A DNA stretch of 64,000 nucleotides from Galdieria partita (taxonomy: Eukaryota > Rhodophyta > Bangiophyceae > Galdieriales > Galdieriaceae): assembly GCA_025991245.1 (NCBI GenBank), contig BQMJ01000052.1, positions 124,001 through 188,000 on the forward strand, read 5' to 3'. Of this stretch, positions 10,060 to 21,727 are shown one piece after another; position 1 is the stretch's first letter; every line of letters begins with the position of its first letter. Under the pieces are notes generated by a model. The model had not been told where the DNA came from and did not search any database. It was given only the letters and a program-made list of their open reading frames with translations. The position numbers were made by a program, and so were the translations under genes.

Positions 10060-11576
10060 TTAGAACTGCGTCGGAAGTTGAGGAGGACCTTGGTCAACTA
10101 TAGAACTTGTATATTTGCAATCAGCAAAGGAAAACATACGACCGCTACTAGATCCTCCAACAATCATTCCTGTAGTTGGATGGACAGCAAGTCTTGGAAT
10201 GATACTAGTCAAGTTTTCTTGCACCAGTCGACTTGTTTCCAAAGACTTTCCCATATGAAATAAGTCAACTCCTCTTGGCTTTTCCATACTGCCACAGAAA
10301 AATAGATTGTCATTCTGTGGATCCCATTCAGCTGCAAACGGAGTAATCCATCTTCCAGTATTATTGTTATGGGCTATTTGGTATAATAAAGCATCTTCAT
10401 TTTTGGCTGTACTGAGAGGAGACTGGAACACTCTTAGATAATTATCATAGCAGGTAGTTAGAATGAATTTTCCCGATGGAGATACTCGAGAGGCTGTTAC
10501 TGCCTTGCTATGGAGCCATGTCTGAATAGGAGTGGATTTGATTTGATTATCAAAAGAAATCTTTCGAAAGTCCCATATACATACAGAACGATCACCGCTA
10601 CAAGTACAAAATGTATGCTGATCTGGAAATATGTCAACACAAGATATTTTCTTCTCGTGTAATAAGATAGTCTGAGTGGACTTGGGGTCACGTTTGTCAG
10701 TAAACAGTATTTTACCAGCATTGGAAGCAACTAGGAAGCAATTTCCAGCATCCAAACATGACATGTCATAAAATAACAAATCTTCTATATCCAAAAGAGT
10801 ATCACATATCGAATGACTCAAACTCAAAATTCGAACAGTTCCATCATAGCTACAAGTAAGGAGTTGGTTGTCTAATGTAGGATGAGAAAATATTTTCGAA
10901 ATTGCTCTAATATGTGGTTGAAGTGTCAAGACTATGCTACTTTGATGCTCTTCTAATGGCGACCAAATGCCCAAGTAACCCCACTTGTCACCTGCAAGAG
11001 CCAAAGGCTTAGCTGTATAGGCAAAAGCCACTGAATAAATACGATGCGGAACCACTTTCAGGAAACCTTGATCGGAAATGTTATACTTTTGCAGCTCTTT
11101 GAACCTTTCTGTACTGGAAGTCACAGATATATGAGAAAGATTTTCTGTATGGCGAACATTAGATATACGCCTCAGAATATTATCCAATTCTATGGTATCC
11201 ATATTGTTTTGGCCTAATATTTCTATAAACGAGTTGGTTCCTGTCTTTCTTTCCGGAGTGTTCTTGTCATCTTGCAATACTTCGTTATGCATAGACACTG
11301 CCATTTCTTCATCGTTAGAAGACCTGGAACGAAGTTTCATACGAAGAGGTTCAGCTTTTAACTATTATTATCTATCAGTTGCTCAAGAGGCAACCAAGAA
11401 CTGCTTACTTGTTGTCTTTCGGACTGCCTCGGCAATTTTTTCCTAGAAGACTCTAACATAGATATTGAGTTTCTTTTTTGTTGTAACAAGTTTAGAGAAG
11501 CTAGCAACTCTTCATTTTTCTTAATATTTTTCTCTCTTTCAAGTTCATATTTACTGATGACTGCAGAGTGCGCCAT
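10060..11576 (-). CDS. CMR1: WDR76/CMR1-family WD40 protein
   Basis: Exons 11576-11409 and 11361-10060, joined in phase 0 across a 47-nt intron, encode 489 aa. Exon 1 has the family N-terminus: YELEREKNIKKNEELLASLNL, equivalent to the conserved YEK-R-NI-RNE-L-SLGL box. Exon 2 carries the seven-bladed propeller, beginning KVVPHRIYSVAFAYTAKPLALAGDKWGYLGIW and including FCTCSGDRSVCIWDFR. Yeast CMR1 and mammalian WDR76 bind damaged or replicating DNA and associate with CUL4-DDB1-type ubiquitin ligases and quality-control sites. A nuclear role in genome maintenance is inferred from the family. The gene ends 63 bp from convergent HSP33. Confidence 0.87.
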
Positions 11577-11656
11577 TGTGAAATTTTCAAAAATGCTCAG
11601 ATGGACGCCATCGAATGAAAATCAAATGACAATTTTGTCCTTTGGAGTTTTGGGTC

Positions 11657-12396
11657 ATGTCAAATATTCAAACTACTTCGAGTTTTTCAAACAGCTTGCA
11701 ACAACTTGTTCATTTCACTAGTTTTAAGAATTCCGCAACTAATTATATTTACATCCTCGCTTGGCGTTCATACTTGCGTCAGTTACAAACCAACCCTTTA
11801 GTAACAAAAGTAGGTGAAATTGTCTGTTTAATCTTGTTTTCTAACCTAGGTCAAAGTCTATTACTTCCGGGATTATTTCTTCGTTAAGTACTATTTTAGC
11901 GAGTATCATACAAGATAGTGGTGAAGGTTTAAAGTCCAGTAAGGTTATCAACGAGTTTACAATAGGACTGGCCTTGAGGTAACCAAAGGGTGATACTCTC
12001 TTTGTGTTTTCCACAACTGAATGATTTACAAGGGCCCCTCTTGTGCATTATTTCCATACCTTTTTAGACAAGTGCTTGTTTAGAAATACCAAACAAACTT
12101 CTCCTGCAGTGATTGTGGCAAAGGTGATACTAGACCAGTTTATCTTTTCACCACCATTTACAGCTCTCTATTACTATGTCACTGCGTTGATGAGAGATGA
12201 GCCGTTGAAACCTGTTTCACAGAAGATTCGTCGAGAACTGTTTGCTGTTATGAAAAAGTCGTGGTTGCTGTGGATCCCTGTGAACGCTATAAACTATGCA
12301 TTGGTTCCTTTGGAGCTTCGAGTTTTGTTTGCCAATATTATTGATGTTTTCTGGACTGCATACTTGATCAGTACAGTTTCCAGCAAATCCAAATGA
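11657..12396 (+). CDS. Mpv17/PMP22-family membrane protein
   Basis: Exons 11657-11809, 11857-11978 and 12033-12396 give 212 aa. Characteristic features: WRSYLRQLQTNPLVTKSITSGI at the start, R-APLVHYFHTFLDK, VILDQFIFSPPF, a lysine plus WLLWIPVNAINYALVPLELRVL, then W-TAYL near the end, with four hydrophobic helices. Mpv17-like proteins sit in the mitochondrial inner, peroxisomal or plastid membranes and are thought to form channels for metabolites or nucleotide precursors. The first intron uses a CAAAG acceptor 6 nt beyond an earlier TAG, chosen because it restores the conserved TKSITSG. It starts 80 bp from the divergent CMR1 gene. Confidence 0.85.
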
Positions 12397-12892
12397 TAAA
12401 AATCCTTTTAGATAGCCATAGCATTAGCTTGCATAAAGGAAACAGATAGAATCTGTTAACAAACAGTCACTTCTCTCTGTGGTCCAAAATGAACCATCAT
12501 AGGATATGCAATCAACATGCTTCTTCTATCTCTCAGAGAATCCTAAGTGGAAAAACTTCAAAGTCTCTGATTCGGCTTAGCTTACAATTAGATTAAAGGT
12601 CAACAACTATCAATACTTGTCTAATCTGGCAAATTTTTACTATTGTCCAGACTAGTCTGTTTCCAACAGTCTTCAGAGGAGACACACGACTAGTAATAAA
12701 TAGGAAATACTTGTTCCTAGTACATTAAAGAAATTGGTATTTGTAGAATGTCTCTCTCTCTCTCTCACCAACAATTTCTATCCAATCACCATACAGCCCT
12801 TGTAGCGGTCGTTGCTCTCTCTTCAAAACAATCAGAAATTCTTCCACAATTCATTCGTCAATTCAGTTTTGGGATTTCCGTTAGTGGAGAAA
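12397..12892. promoter_or_regulatory. Upstream region of glutamine synthetase
   Basis: About 500 bp without a gene. It contains a CT dinucleotide run (about 12750-12768) 125-140 bp before the start codon; pyrimidine-rich tracts like this often lie near transcription starts. No other site can be named. Confidence 0.3.
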
Positions 12893-14267
12893 ATGAGTGA
12901 AGAGTTGTCGCAGATGCTTAAAAACCTTCCTTTAGAAGACCAGTTCCAAGCAGAATATGTTTGGTTAGACGCTTATTTCCGCCCTAGATCTAAGGGAAGG
13001 ACTTTGAACTGCAAGTAGGTTCTTTTGCCTTGGTTCTTCGGAGTTGTAGTTGAACTGTTTTGCCGTAGGGATTTTTCCTCGCCCCCTCACACCAGTCCTC
13101 CTTCAGCCTTTCCCGAATGGAACTATGATGGTTCAAGCACGGGTCAAGCAGAAGGTCATTTTTCAGAAGTCATCATCAAGCCTTGTGCAGTATATCGTGA
13201 TCCTTTTCGTGGCGGAAATAATGTTCTCGTTCTCTGTGACACCTATTGGCCCGATGGGACGCCACATCCTACCAATACGCGATACCATTGCCAAAAAGTT
13301 ATGGAAGCAGCCAAAGATTTGGAGCCTTGGTTTGGAGTGGAACAGGAATATTTCTTGATGAAAATATCCGATGCAAGACCTCTAGGTTTTCCAGAAGGAG
13401 GTACAGTTTGTTTGTTATATTGTCGATCCGTGTTTGGGTCTAAGTGCAAGTTATTCTTAGGTTATCCCGCTCCTCAAGGGCCATATTATTGTGGAGCTGG
13501 AGCAGAATGTGCTTTTGGAAGAGAGATTGCTGAAGCACACTGGAGAGCTTGTCTTTATGCTGGTCTTAAGATTTCCGGTATTAACGGTGAGGTTGCTCCA
13601 GGTCAATGGGAGTTTCAAGTTGGTCCTTGTGTTGGAATTGAAGAAGGTGACTCTCTTTGGATGGCGAGATATATTCTTATTCGCGTGGCTGAAGCATTCA
13701 GTAAGTATATGAGAACCTTTAAAACAAGACTTTATATTCATTTATTATTAGATGTTATGGTCAATCTCGAACCAAAGCCAGTTGAAGGTGATTGGAATGG
13801 CTCTGGTTGTCATACCAACTTCTCTACTAAGCCAATGAGAGAAGATGGAGGTTATAAGAAATATATTTTGTAAGTCATCAAAGTGAGAATATTGTTGTAT
13901 TTATATTTTTTATAGACCAGTTATGGAAAAGTTAAAGGCAAAACATAAGGAACATATTATTGCTTACGGAAAGGGAAATGAGAAGAGACTCACAGGAAAA
14001 CATGAAACAGCGTCTATCGATAGTTTTCTTTACGGGACAGGTAATCGTGGAGCTTCTGTTAGAATCGGCAATCAGACAGCAAAAGATGGAAAGGGATACT
14101 TTGAAGATCGCCGTCCTGCAGCCAATATGGTAAGTGTTTGATATTATTGACGAGTGAAGTGGTTCATGGCAGTTTAGGATCCTTACATTGTCACGATGCT
14201 TCTTGTTTCTACTTGTTGTGATATTCCATATACTGCTCCAGGAGTTCTTCAAAACGGTGACAAATAG
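12893..14267 (+). CDS. GLN: Glutamine synthetase, eukaryotic type II
   Basis: Six exons (12893-13014, 13069-13400, 13461-13700, 13752-13869, 13916-14129, 14178-14267) encode 371 aa, the usual GSII length. Visible blocks: [103 protein letters not shown], and [12 protein letters not shown] with [12 protein letters not shown]. These carry the glutamate and ammonium site and the metal-binding acidic residues. It condenses ammonium and glutamate with ATP. The protein starts [14 protein letters not shown] with no obvious transit peptide, so a cytosolic location is most likely. Five introns of 46-60 nt. Confidence 0.97.
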
Positions 14268-14476
14268 TTGAGTTGCCTAAGATTGGGTGTCTTTTGGTGT
14301 TTTTCCCTGTTTGGTTATTGACTTTATGGCTTTGAAAGATCGCATAAGCTTTTGCTAATGAGTTTTCAATACAAATGGCAGTTTGTAGACTTTTCTTTTT
14401 CTCATTTGCGAAAAAGCTTAGGCGTTTGATAAAGCAACTTTGTTTGTTTTATATATCTATTTGATTCTTTTCCTAT

Positions 14477-15466
14477 TTAAAAAGTTGTTGGAGTCAAAAT
14501 TCTCGAAGTATGAGGAGCTTGTCGAGGTCTATTAGGTTTGACTTCCATTCTTCCCTTGGAAAGCGATCTTCCTTCACCTATTGCATGAACAACTAATTGA
14601 CAATACAAAGAAATTGCCAAAGCAGACTCGTCGTTACCAGGAATAGGATAAGTCACTAGTCCTGGGTCACAATCAGTATCCACGATTCCTATACTCGGCA
14701 CTCCCGTCATTTGGGCCTCTTTCAACGCAACTGTGTGAAAACGACAATCTAAACAAAACAGCATATCTGGTAGTTTGTAACGAAACTTTTTGGCTTGACC
14801 CGATCCGAGTGGATTGGTGAGTGTTCCGGGTATCCATCGCCCGTCCAATATAAAAGCCTCTCCTTGTTCAGCAATTTTACTCGCTATGGAAGCCAATTCA
14901 TTTCGTTTGGGAGGTAACCACAACACAAAGCCATCTAAAGCCACCTTTTCAAACTTCAGTGAGGACCTATAAAAGGAATATTGCAGACTTACCATTTCAC
15001 GAATGACTCGAAGAGCTCTTCTCAAATGTGTCCAAGTATATTCCAAGTTGATAATGTGAATACCATTGCGTTCACCTAATATATATTGTCCCTAGCATAA
15101 GGATTTAGTTCTTTGGCTTACGCTACAGCAACCCAGTTCAACTACCATCTTGGGATTCCATTTTTCAGTCACGTGTCCCAAGTGCACTCTACACTGCATA
15201 AGTTGTTCTAAAGTAAACGCATATTCCTTGTCTAATATTATAACTCTAGATCCACCCAAAGCACAATTTCATACCTTTGGCTTACTAGGGCCTATGATAC
15301 GTCTGTTCTTTCCACCCATAGAACTTGGTGGAGTGAACAGTTTATCGATAGCAGAGACATCAAAAGTCTTTGCCGAGTGATTGTTGCTCGACTGACTGGC
15401 TGCTTTGGAAAGAGAAGTTTGAAATTCTTTAGAAAAGCAACGACGAAATGTTGTTGTCAAAAACAT
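14477..15466 (-). CDS. RPS2: Mitochondrial small-subunit ribosomal protein uS2
   Basis: Exons 15466-15286, 15231-15146 and 15091-14477 (introns of 54 nt each). The N-terminus MFLTTTFRRCFSKEF is an Arg/Phe-rich presequence, arguing for the mitochondrion. uS2 blocks follow: LEQLMQCRVHLGHVTEKWNPKM, YILGERNGIHIINLEYTWTHL, WIPGTLTNP, PDMLFCLDC, IVDTDCDPGLVTYPIPGNDES. Length is 293 aa as read. After IREM the frame contains GTAAGT ... TATAG and, 39 nt on, another AG; removing 39 nt would shorten an insertion and fit the family spacing better, so exon 3 may hold one more very small intron. The sugar-transporter stop lies only 30 bp from this start, on the same strand. Confidence 0.88.
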
Positions 15467-15495
15467 GTGAAAGTTGTATCATCCAAAAGGAAAAA

Positions 15496-17202
15496 TCACC
15501 CAATGACACCTGAAAAAGGTGAGAAAACCCAAATCGGGTTGATATGAAATCTTTTGATGGCTTGCCATGTTTCCTTTAAATTCTTCCTATTTTGTCTCAA
15601 CAAGTCTTTCATAGGCTGTTGAAAAACGTCTTCAAGCTCCTCCAATGTTTTGCATTTTGTCTCAGGCATAAAGAACATGAGATATATAGTGCCCATGAGA
15701 ATAATTCCTGCATAGAAACCACAAAAGATTCCGGTCTTTGTCATTGCATTCACCATGAACGGAAATGCATATGTTGTAATGAATTCTCCAATCCACTTGG
15801 AAGCATCAGCAATACATAATCCTTGACTTCTAAGATAAGTTGGCCAAACTTCCGAACCCACTACCCAAGGAATCGGCCCTAGACATAAACCCCAAGATAC
15901 ATAATATACAACAAGACCCCATATGTAGAGCCCCACTTTGGTTGGAATTTCAGTGGTCAAAAAGGAGAATCCCATGATGAGAAGACCACAAAAGACTCCA
16001 CCGATGAAACTTAGTAAAAGAATTCTCCTTCCTAAACGATCCATCAAGTAAATGGCAGGGATAGTAGAGAAGAGACCGGTAGCTCCTCCAATTACACTCA
16101 TGTAGACAGCTTTTTGCTTACTCATTCCTATTTCGCGCATCAATTCTCCCATGTAATGATTGATAGTGTTGATGCCAGAAAATTGTTGTAAAATCATCAA
16201 AATGATAGCATATTGTGCAGCTCTTCTACAACGAGGCTTTCTAATAAAGTCCAACCACTTCAAATGACCTTTTGATTCCTGCAGTTCTTTCAAAACTTGG
16301 TGTTCCATCCAAAAGAATTCCTCCTTTTCTTCAAAAGTCTGAAAACCTCGAATTCTTTTCCATACATAATAGGCTTCAACTTTTCGTCCTTCCTTCATAA
16401 GATATCTAGGGCTCTCGGGAAGTACAAACATAGATACAAGAAATATACTTGAAAACAATAATGAGGAACCCAACATCCATCTCCAATTTCCTGGCAAGTT
16501 CACAAATATAGCAGCATCGATATATCCAAACACAAGACCCAACATGACACAAAGTTGATAAAGTGAGACCAGAGTACCTCTGCGATGTTTAGGACTGCAC
16601 TCTGCAATATAGCCAGGTACAGTTGCTGCTTCAATGGCTACTCCAACACCAACTATCATTCTTCCAGCTAGAAGCATTTGCCAAGAATGAGCAGTAGCTT
16701 CCAAAACACTTCCACATATATCCAATAGACAGGCACCGACTATAGACCATTTTCTTCCAACAAGTTCATTCGATGGATAAACCCTTACTTTTATAAAATA
16801 AAGAATACAAAATAAAATCAAGACTTACAAAAGTGCTCCAAATATACCTCCGAGAGGCATAAAGCCAGATATCATGGATTCTTTATTGGAATCATAACGC
16901 AAGTCTAGAGGAATATATAAACCTGCGCTGCTTATCAAGGATTGGTCAATCCCATATAAAATACCTCCAATACTTGCAACGGAAGCTAATATCCACATAA
17001 AATATTTTGTCTTTCCAAAGATGGGCAAAACAAATATAAAATATTGTCGAAGTGAGACACAGCACTGCTCCAACTCGTGCAACTCTGTTTCCATTGCCTC
17101 CTCAGAATGTCCACTAACTGCCAACCTTGATCTTTCCAAAGCTGTGCGTTGCTTTTCGATGGAAGCCTTTATTGAAAACTCTTCTGTGCTATTGCTTGCC
17201 AT
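15496..17202 (-). CDS. MFS sugar transporter (hexose/polyol type)
   Basis: Exons 17202-16829 and 16783-15496 (45-nt intron, phase 2), 553 aa. After a ~70-residue hydrophilic cytosolic N-terminus come about 12 membrane segments and the marks of the sugar-porter family: GGILYGIDQSLISSAG in TM1, GR-WSIVGA, RMIVGVGVAIEAATVPGYIAE, PESPRYLMKEGR, QQFSGINTINHYMGEL, DRLGRR, and PETKCKTLEELEDVF. It should import sugars or sugar alcohols by proton symport at the plasma membrane. Galdieria is known for a large set of such transporters that support heterotrophic growth. A second, broken member of the family lies at 43554-45139. Confidence 0.95.
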
Positions 17203-17967
17203 GAAGATTGAAAATGCAAATCGAGTAATGTTTCGGTCCAGCAATTACTCTTCTAGAAATGATGGATGCCACGTTGTGGAGAGTTGTGAAATAAACCGCT
17301 TTTAAAGAGGGTCATATGGAAATGATATATATGTACTGTATACGATAATTTTAAAGTCTCAACTTCAAGTAAAAGTTATATTTGAACACCACTTCTTCAT
17401 ATTTTATAGCATTTGATGACAATAAAGCTCGTGATGTAGAGTCATATGACTAGATTGTCAATTATTGCACTTTGAAGTTCTTTTTTGGAGAGTTCGAAAT
17501 GACTCGTCTTTATACTACATAGTAAAGAAACAACAGAAAATAAAAGTACAAACCGACTCAATGAGTAGAATACCTCATGACAAACGAAACCAGAGCACAT
17601 GGGCATGTTCATCCTAAAGTACACTCTATTTGATTGTTGGACTGGCCTTTTTTCAATTTTACTCTCATTTAAGTAAACTTCCATAAATTGAATAATAAGG
17701 GAAACAACTTGCAACTTATCCAATCAATTATGCTTTATGGAACTGTATCTAAAACATTGTTCACATCATGCAACTGGTTTTCTTCTCATTTCACAAAAAG
17801 GTTTGTTTTGGAGAGACTATCTGGAAATTCAAATGATATCCCAAACAATATTCGCAAAAGTGGAATTCTGTGCAGCTTCTCGGATAACCTGAAATCCACT
17901 TAAGCATCTCGGTGAAGCGTAGAAACTTTGTGGAAGAAAATATTTGGATTCTTTCACACACACTTTT
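17203..17967. other. Divergent intergenic region
   Basis: About 765 bp between the sugar transporter and the isochorismatase-like gene. The short frames inside lack any family features. It must hold the promoters of both genes; no motif can be assigned with confidence. Confidence 0.35.
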
Positions 17968-18634
17968 ATGCCTTCTCATCGTGACTTGACCGTACAGAAT
18001 AGCCTAGTCATATTTTGTGACTTACAAGTAGGCTTCCAAAAGAGCATATTGAATATCACAGAAATACTTGATGCTGCATCTTTTCTTAGAAAGAGTGCCC
18101 GTCTTGTATCCATTCCTTGCTTATTTTCTGAACAATGGCCTGAAAAATATAGTCATGTAGGTAATCAAGTGTTTTTGTCATAAAAAGTATATTTCATTTG
18201 GATGACGTGTAGTGGAGACTTTAGAGCCAAGAGAAGAAGAAATCTTTTCCAAGAGAACTTTCAGTTTGATGGGTTCTGCAGCAGGAAGTGAACTCGTTAT
18301 TTCCAAGAAACGTGAGCACGTTATATTTGCTGGAGTTCAATCACACATTTGTGTTCAACAAAGCGTACTTGACTTGTTGGAAAACGGATTTTCAGTGTTC
18401 CTGGTTACAGACGCTATGGGATCTAGAAGAAATATTGAACATACTATGGCATTGGAAAGCATGAAACAAGAAGGCGCGGTGATTTCAACGACTGGTGAGT
18501 AGTAGACAAAAACTTTTGTCAAACCTGCTCTCATTGATATTGCACCTTTAGAAGCCGTTGTATTTCAGTGGTTCCGTAGTGTAGACGCTCCTTATTTTGA
18601 GGAGTTTCAACACTTGAAACGACCTCAACAATAA
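17968..18634 (+). CDS. Isochorismatase-like cysteine hydrolase
   Basis: Exons 17968-18160, 18213-18494 and 18552-18634 encode 185 aa. The start gives LVIFCDLQVGFQKSI, the conserved D-Q aspartate of the family; a lysine follows in FSKRTFSLMG; and HVIFAGVQSHICVQQSVLDL carries the catalytic cysteine with the preceding cis-peptide region. This triad places it in the ISOC1/YcaC branch of the isochorismatase-like superfamily, whose substrates in eukaryotes are mostly unknown. No targeting peptide is obvious. The first intron uses the second of two tandem GT sites (GTAG|GTAATC), chosen for frame. Confidence 0.88.
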
Positions 18635-18701
18635 AAGTTATAAACATCCTGACAACAAGGGTATATGAGGGTCACTGGACTCTTGGCTTCCCCACAAAGC
18701 G

Positions 18702-19534
18702 ATGATCCATGTAAGAGAGTTTCAAGCGAGAGACTCAGACGTTGTTCTTCACTTGTTGGACTTGAAAGACATCATAAATAGTTCTTCTTTTTCAGAAAAA
18801 GTATGAAATAGTTTTTTACTTTCATTACACCACAAATATTGCTTCCATAGGTATTTCAACTTTCCGAAAGTGGTGACTTTTTGGCTTTGATAGCGGAGGC
18901 AAATCAAGATGGAAAGCATCTGATAGTTGGATGTGCTTTTTTACGTTTATTGGAAACTATTTCAAGAGGACTTCACTGTCAGATTGAGGAGTTGGCCATC
19001 GATAAGGCCTGGTTACGTCAAGGTGTTGGCAAATGTCTTATGGATAGAGCCACTTCTTGGGCAAAGGAACGTGGTGTTAGTGATATTTATGTAGATAGTC
19101 CGTATGCAAGTACAGCAGTCAAGGAAGGTATAGATTCAGTGTTCGTACGTGACGAAGTTTTGGAGGTTGCCCAGCAGTATGAAGCTGAGAAACAAGAGTT
19201 GCAACAGTCCTTGAAGAAGCAATACAACTCGACCATAAGCAAGTTGGAAGAGGAATATGAAGCAAAGAAACAGCAGCAAGATGAGGTTATTCGTAACTTA
19301 CAATCACAGTTGCAAGATGCCACTCAATATTTGGAAGAGCAACAGGCTGAAGAAAATGAACTTCTCAATATTGATCCTTCTTCTCCGAGGAACCAAGCGG
19401 GACCTTATCCAAGAGGTCGAGGACTTTGGGGAACTTTATGTTTTCCTATACGTAAAACTTGTGGACCTGGCTCTTGTTTAAGACTTCCATCAGGACCTGC
19501 ATCTGTTCGAGGAAGTACCGATAGGTCTAATTAG
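18702..19534 (+). CDS. GNAT-type acetyltransferase fused to a coiled-coil tail
   Basis: Exons 18702-18800 and 18851-19534 (50-nt intron, phase 0), 260 aa. Residues 1-130 read as a GNAT domain: IHVREFQARDSDVV at the start, a central IVGCAFLRLLE strand, then IEELAIDKAWLRQGVGKCLM, the acetyl-CoA pyrophosphate loop of the R/Q-x-x-G-x-G/A type. The normal last strands of the fold (the N-x-A-x-x-F-Y region) are not seen. Instead, from about residue 145, comes a ~75-residue heptad-rich coiled coil (QQYEAEKQELQQSLKKQYN ...) and a Pro/Gly/Arg-rich, Cys-containing end. Either a true fusion or two neighbouring genes joined by a missed boundary. Substrate unknown. Confidence 0.7.
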
Positions 19535-19655
19535 TTATAGTTGCTGTGATGTTGTTTGGAAATAATAAAACACGACCAAAGATCAATGAGACAGCAAATT
19601 CTTAGATCGATTCGTTGGTTCCAATCTAATCCATTTTTCTCCGGAAGAAAAGCTT

Positions 19656-20412
19656 ATGAGTCTGAGTCCTCGATCTAGTGCGACATTTTCTTTGTCAAGA
19701 GGTAACAACAGTCTCTTTAGAAGAATAGTGGTATTGGGTCCAAAGGCAGTGGGTATGTAACTAGGAGGTAGATCTTGTTTTCTAAGCTAACTCTATCAAG
19801 GAAAGTCTGCACTTACGATAAGGTTTTGTGAAGGAATCTTTCACTCTAGTTACCTCCCAACCATTGAAGTAAGACTAAAGTTCGTCCAAGTAGCTCGTAC
19901 TAAAATTATAGGATACATATTTAGCCACTCTAAAACTAGAAGGTCAAGTCTACAACTTGGAGATAATAGATACGGTACTTGATGTTGAACACAATTGTGA
20001 ATTCTCAAACTTACGTCCTTTTTAGGGAGGACAAGATGAGTACTCTATTCTTAGTTCTCAGTGCACTATAGGAGTACACGGATATTTGTTGGTATTTGAT
20101 ATAACAGACTATCTTTCCTTCGAACTTCTCAAGGTGCTTCATGAACGTCTTGTGAATATGCTGGGACTGGATACTATTCCTTGCATACTAGTTGGAATGA
20201 AACTAGATGAACAAGAAGACAGAGCAGTAAACATGACAGAAGTGGAGCAGTTGGCAAGAGAATGGCTGTGTCCTTACATAGAATGTTCTGCAAAAGATGG
20301 TATTCATATTGACACTGTATTTCAGAGTCTTATTCGAGAAATGGAACGACCAACTATTCAGGTAGCTGCTAGTAACACTGAAAAGAACACAAGTAGATGC
20401 GCCTCCATGTAG
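19656..20412 (+). CDS. Rheb/Ras-like small GTPase with CaaX box
   Basis: Exons 19656-19752, 19801-19868, 19912-19974 and 20026-20412 give 204 aa. G1 is GPKAVGKS (28-35), switch I contains YLPTIEDTY, G3 is DTGGQDEYS (75-83), G5 is ECSAKD, and the end is CASM, a farnesylation-type CaaX. DEYSILSSQCTIGVHGYLLVFDIT and the Ser after DEY point to Rheb, the TOR activator, more than to Ras. Two core positions differ from the usual: G4 is MKLD instead of NKxD, and G3 has Gly where Ras has Ala59. It would act on endomembranes in nutrient signalling if it is a Rheb. The promoter region is short: the previous gene ends 121 bp upstream. Confidence 0.87.
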
Positions 20413-20631
20413 AGTATGTTGAAATAGTGATAGTTCATTCTCCTATTTATTGGAAATGCTTCATGTTGTTGGAATGCGAGTTATTATTGAATACGGTAAA
20501 ACGATTTGTTAAACAATAAATTGCGCACTTCATATATTTAGTTTGTCGATTCGGACATTTTTATTGACCTTGCCTAACTTTCTTGAGGATTCTTACAGAA
20601 GTAATTGATATTCCTCTTGAATATTCTCCAT

Positions 20632-21727
20632 TCAAGAATTGACTGCAGTCTCCATAGTCTCCGTTTTACGTGACAACAAAATATATTCAGCAACTTTCAA
20701 ATCTTCTTCCGTAGTCAGCTTGATATTTGAATATTCACCTGATATACAAATAAATATAAATATGTATTTATATATTTGAAATATAACTTTCGATATAACA
20801 TACCTAGAGTCAATTTCACCGGTTCTCCAAGTTTCTCAACAATAGAAACATCATCGGTAACAGTTACACTCTCATCATTCACTTTTACAAAACCTCGTCT
20901 CAATAATTCTGGGCGTATCACTTGTGGTGTCTGAATTTCCCATAAACGAGTTCGATCCAATGTCCTGTATACAAAAGAACCATCTACGGATTCCTTTATA
21001 GTCGACTTGGATGGAACTCCAACTACAGCTGCACCATGAACAGCAGCATCTGAGAAGCACTAGAGAACAATTTGTACTGAGTGATACACAAATCGAGCAT
21101 TTGGGTGCATTTTCCAACCTTTTCTATAATCTCCCTTGAAACAAGCGGTCTTGCAGCATCATGAATGCATACAAGATCTGCACTACTTTTCACTTTTTGT
21201 AATCCGTTATACACAGAGTCCTGTCGTTCCTTTCCAGGACATGCAAATTCTATTCTGGGATCTTGGATAAGGTGTGGACGAAGAAACACCTTGTAATGTA
21301 AGTCCATCACTATAATAACCTGAAAGACTTGTTTTACACTTAGAAAAAGTTCGAGACTATATTCCAGTACAGGTTTTCCATGGAGCAACAAGTACTGCTT
21401 CGGAATATTAGAATTCATACGTTTTCCTGAACCCCCAGCTAGCAGAATTACGGAACAATTACTTTCCTTTACATTATCTTTCAAACAACAAGACAAACTC
21501 TTCAAATTATGCGAGCCAGATGGAAGTTCAAAATCATATCTGACTGTCCAAAGGCGTCTTAGGAGCTGCGTAGTGGGATGGAAAGGCCGATAAGGAAAAC
21601 AAAAGTTCCAAAACTGGTTGTGTGCACAAGAGTATCTGATACTTTTAAATAAAGTACCATCTTTGTGTTTTTGGAACACAGTTGTGCGCCACAGAAAGCA
21701 AAAGGAAGAGGAGGAACTTAATGGCAT
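20632..21727 (-). CDS. ISPD: IspD, 2-C-methyl-D-erythritol 4-phosphate cytidylyltransferase
   Basis: Exons 21727-21119, 21059-20804 and 20738-20632 encode 323 aa. About 85 N-terminal residues (Ser/Phe/Arg-rich) look like a plastid transit peptide. Then: VILLAGGSGKRMNSNIPKQYL (CTP-binding glycine loop and Lys), [38 protein letters not shown] across the first junction, DRTRLWEIQTPQV, TDDVSIVEKLG, and NIKLTTEEDLKVAEYIL. It transfers CMP to methylerythritol phosphate in the plastid MEP route to isoprenoids. A short C-terminal extension follows the usual end. Introns are 59 and 65 nt. Confidence 0.94.
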
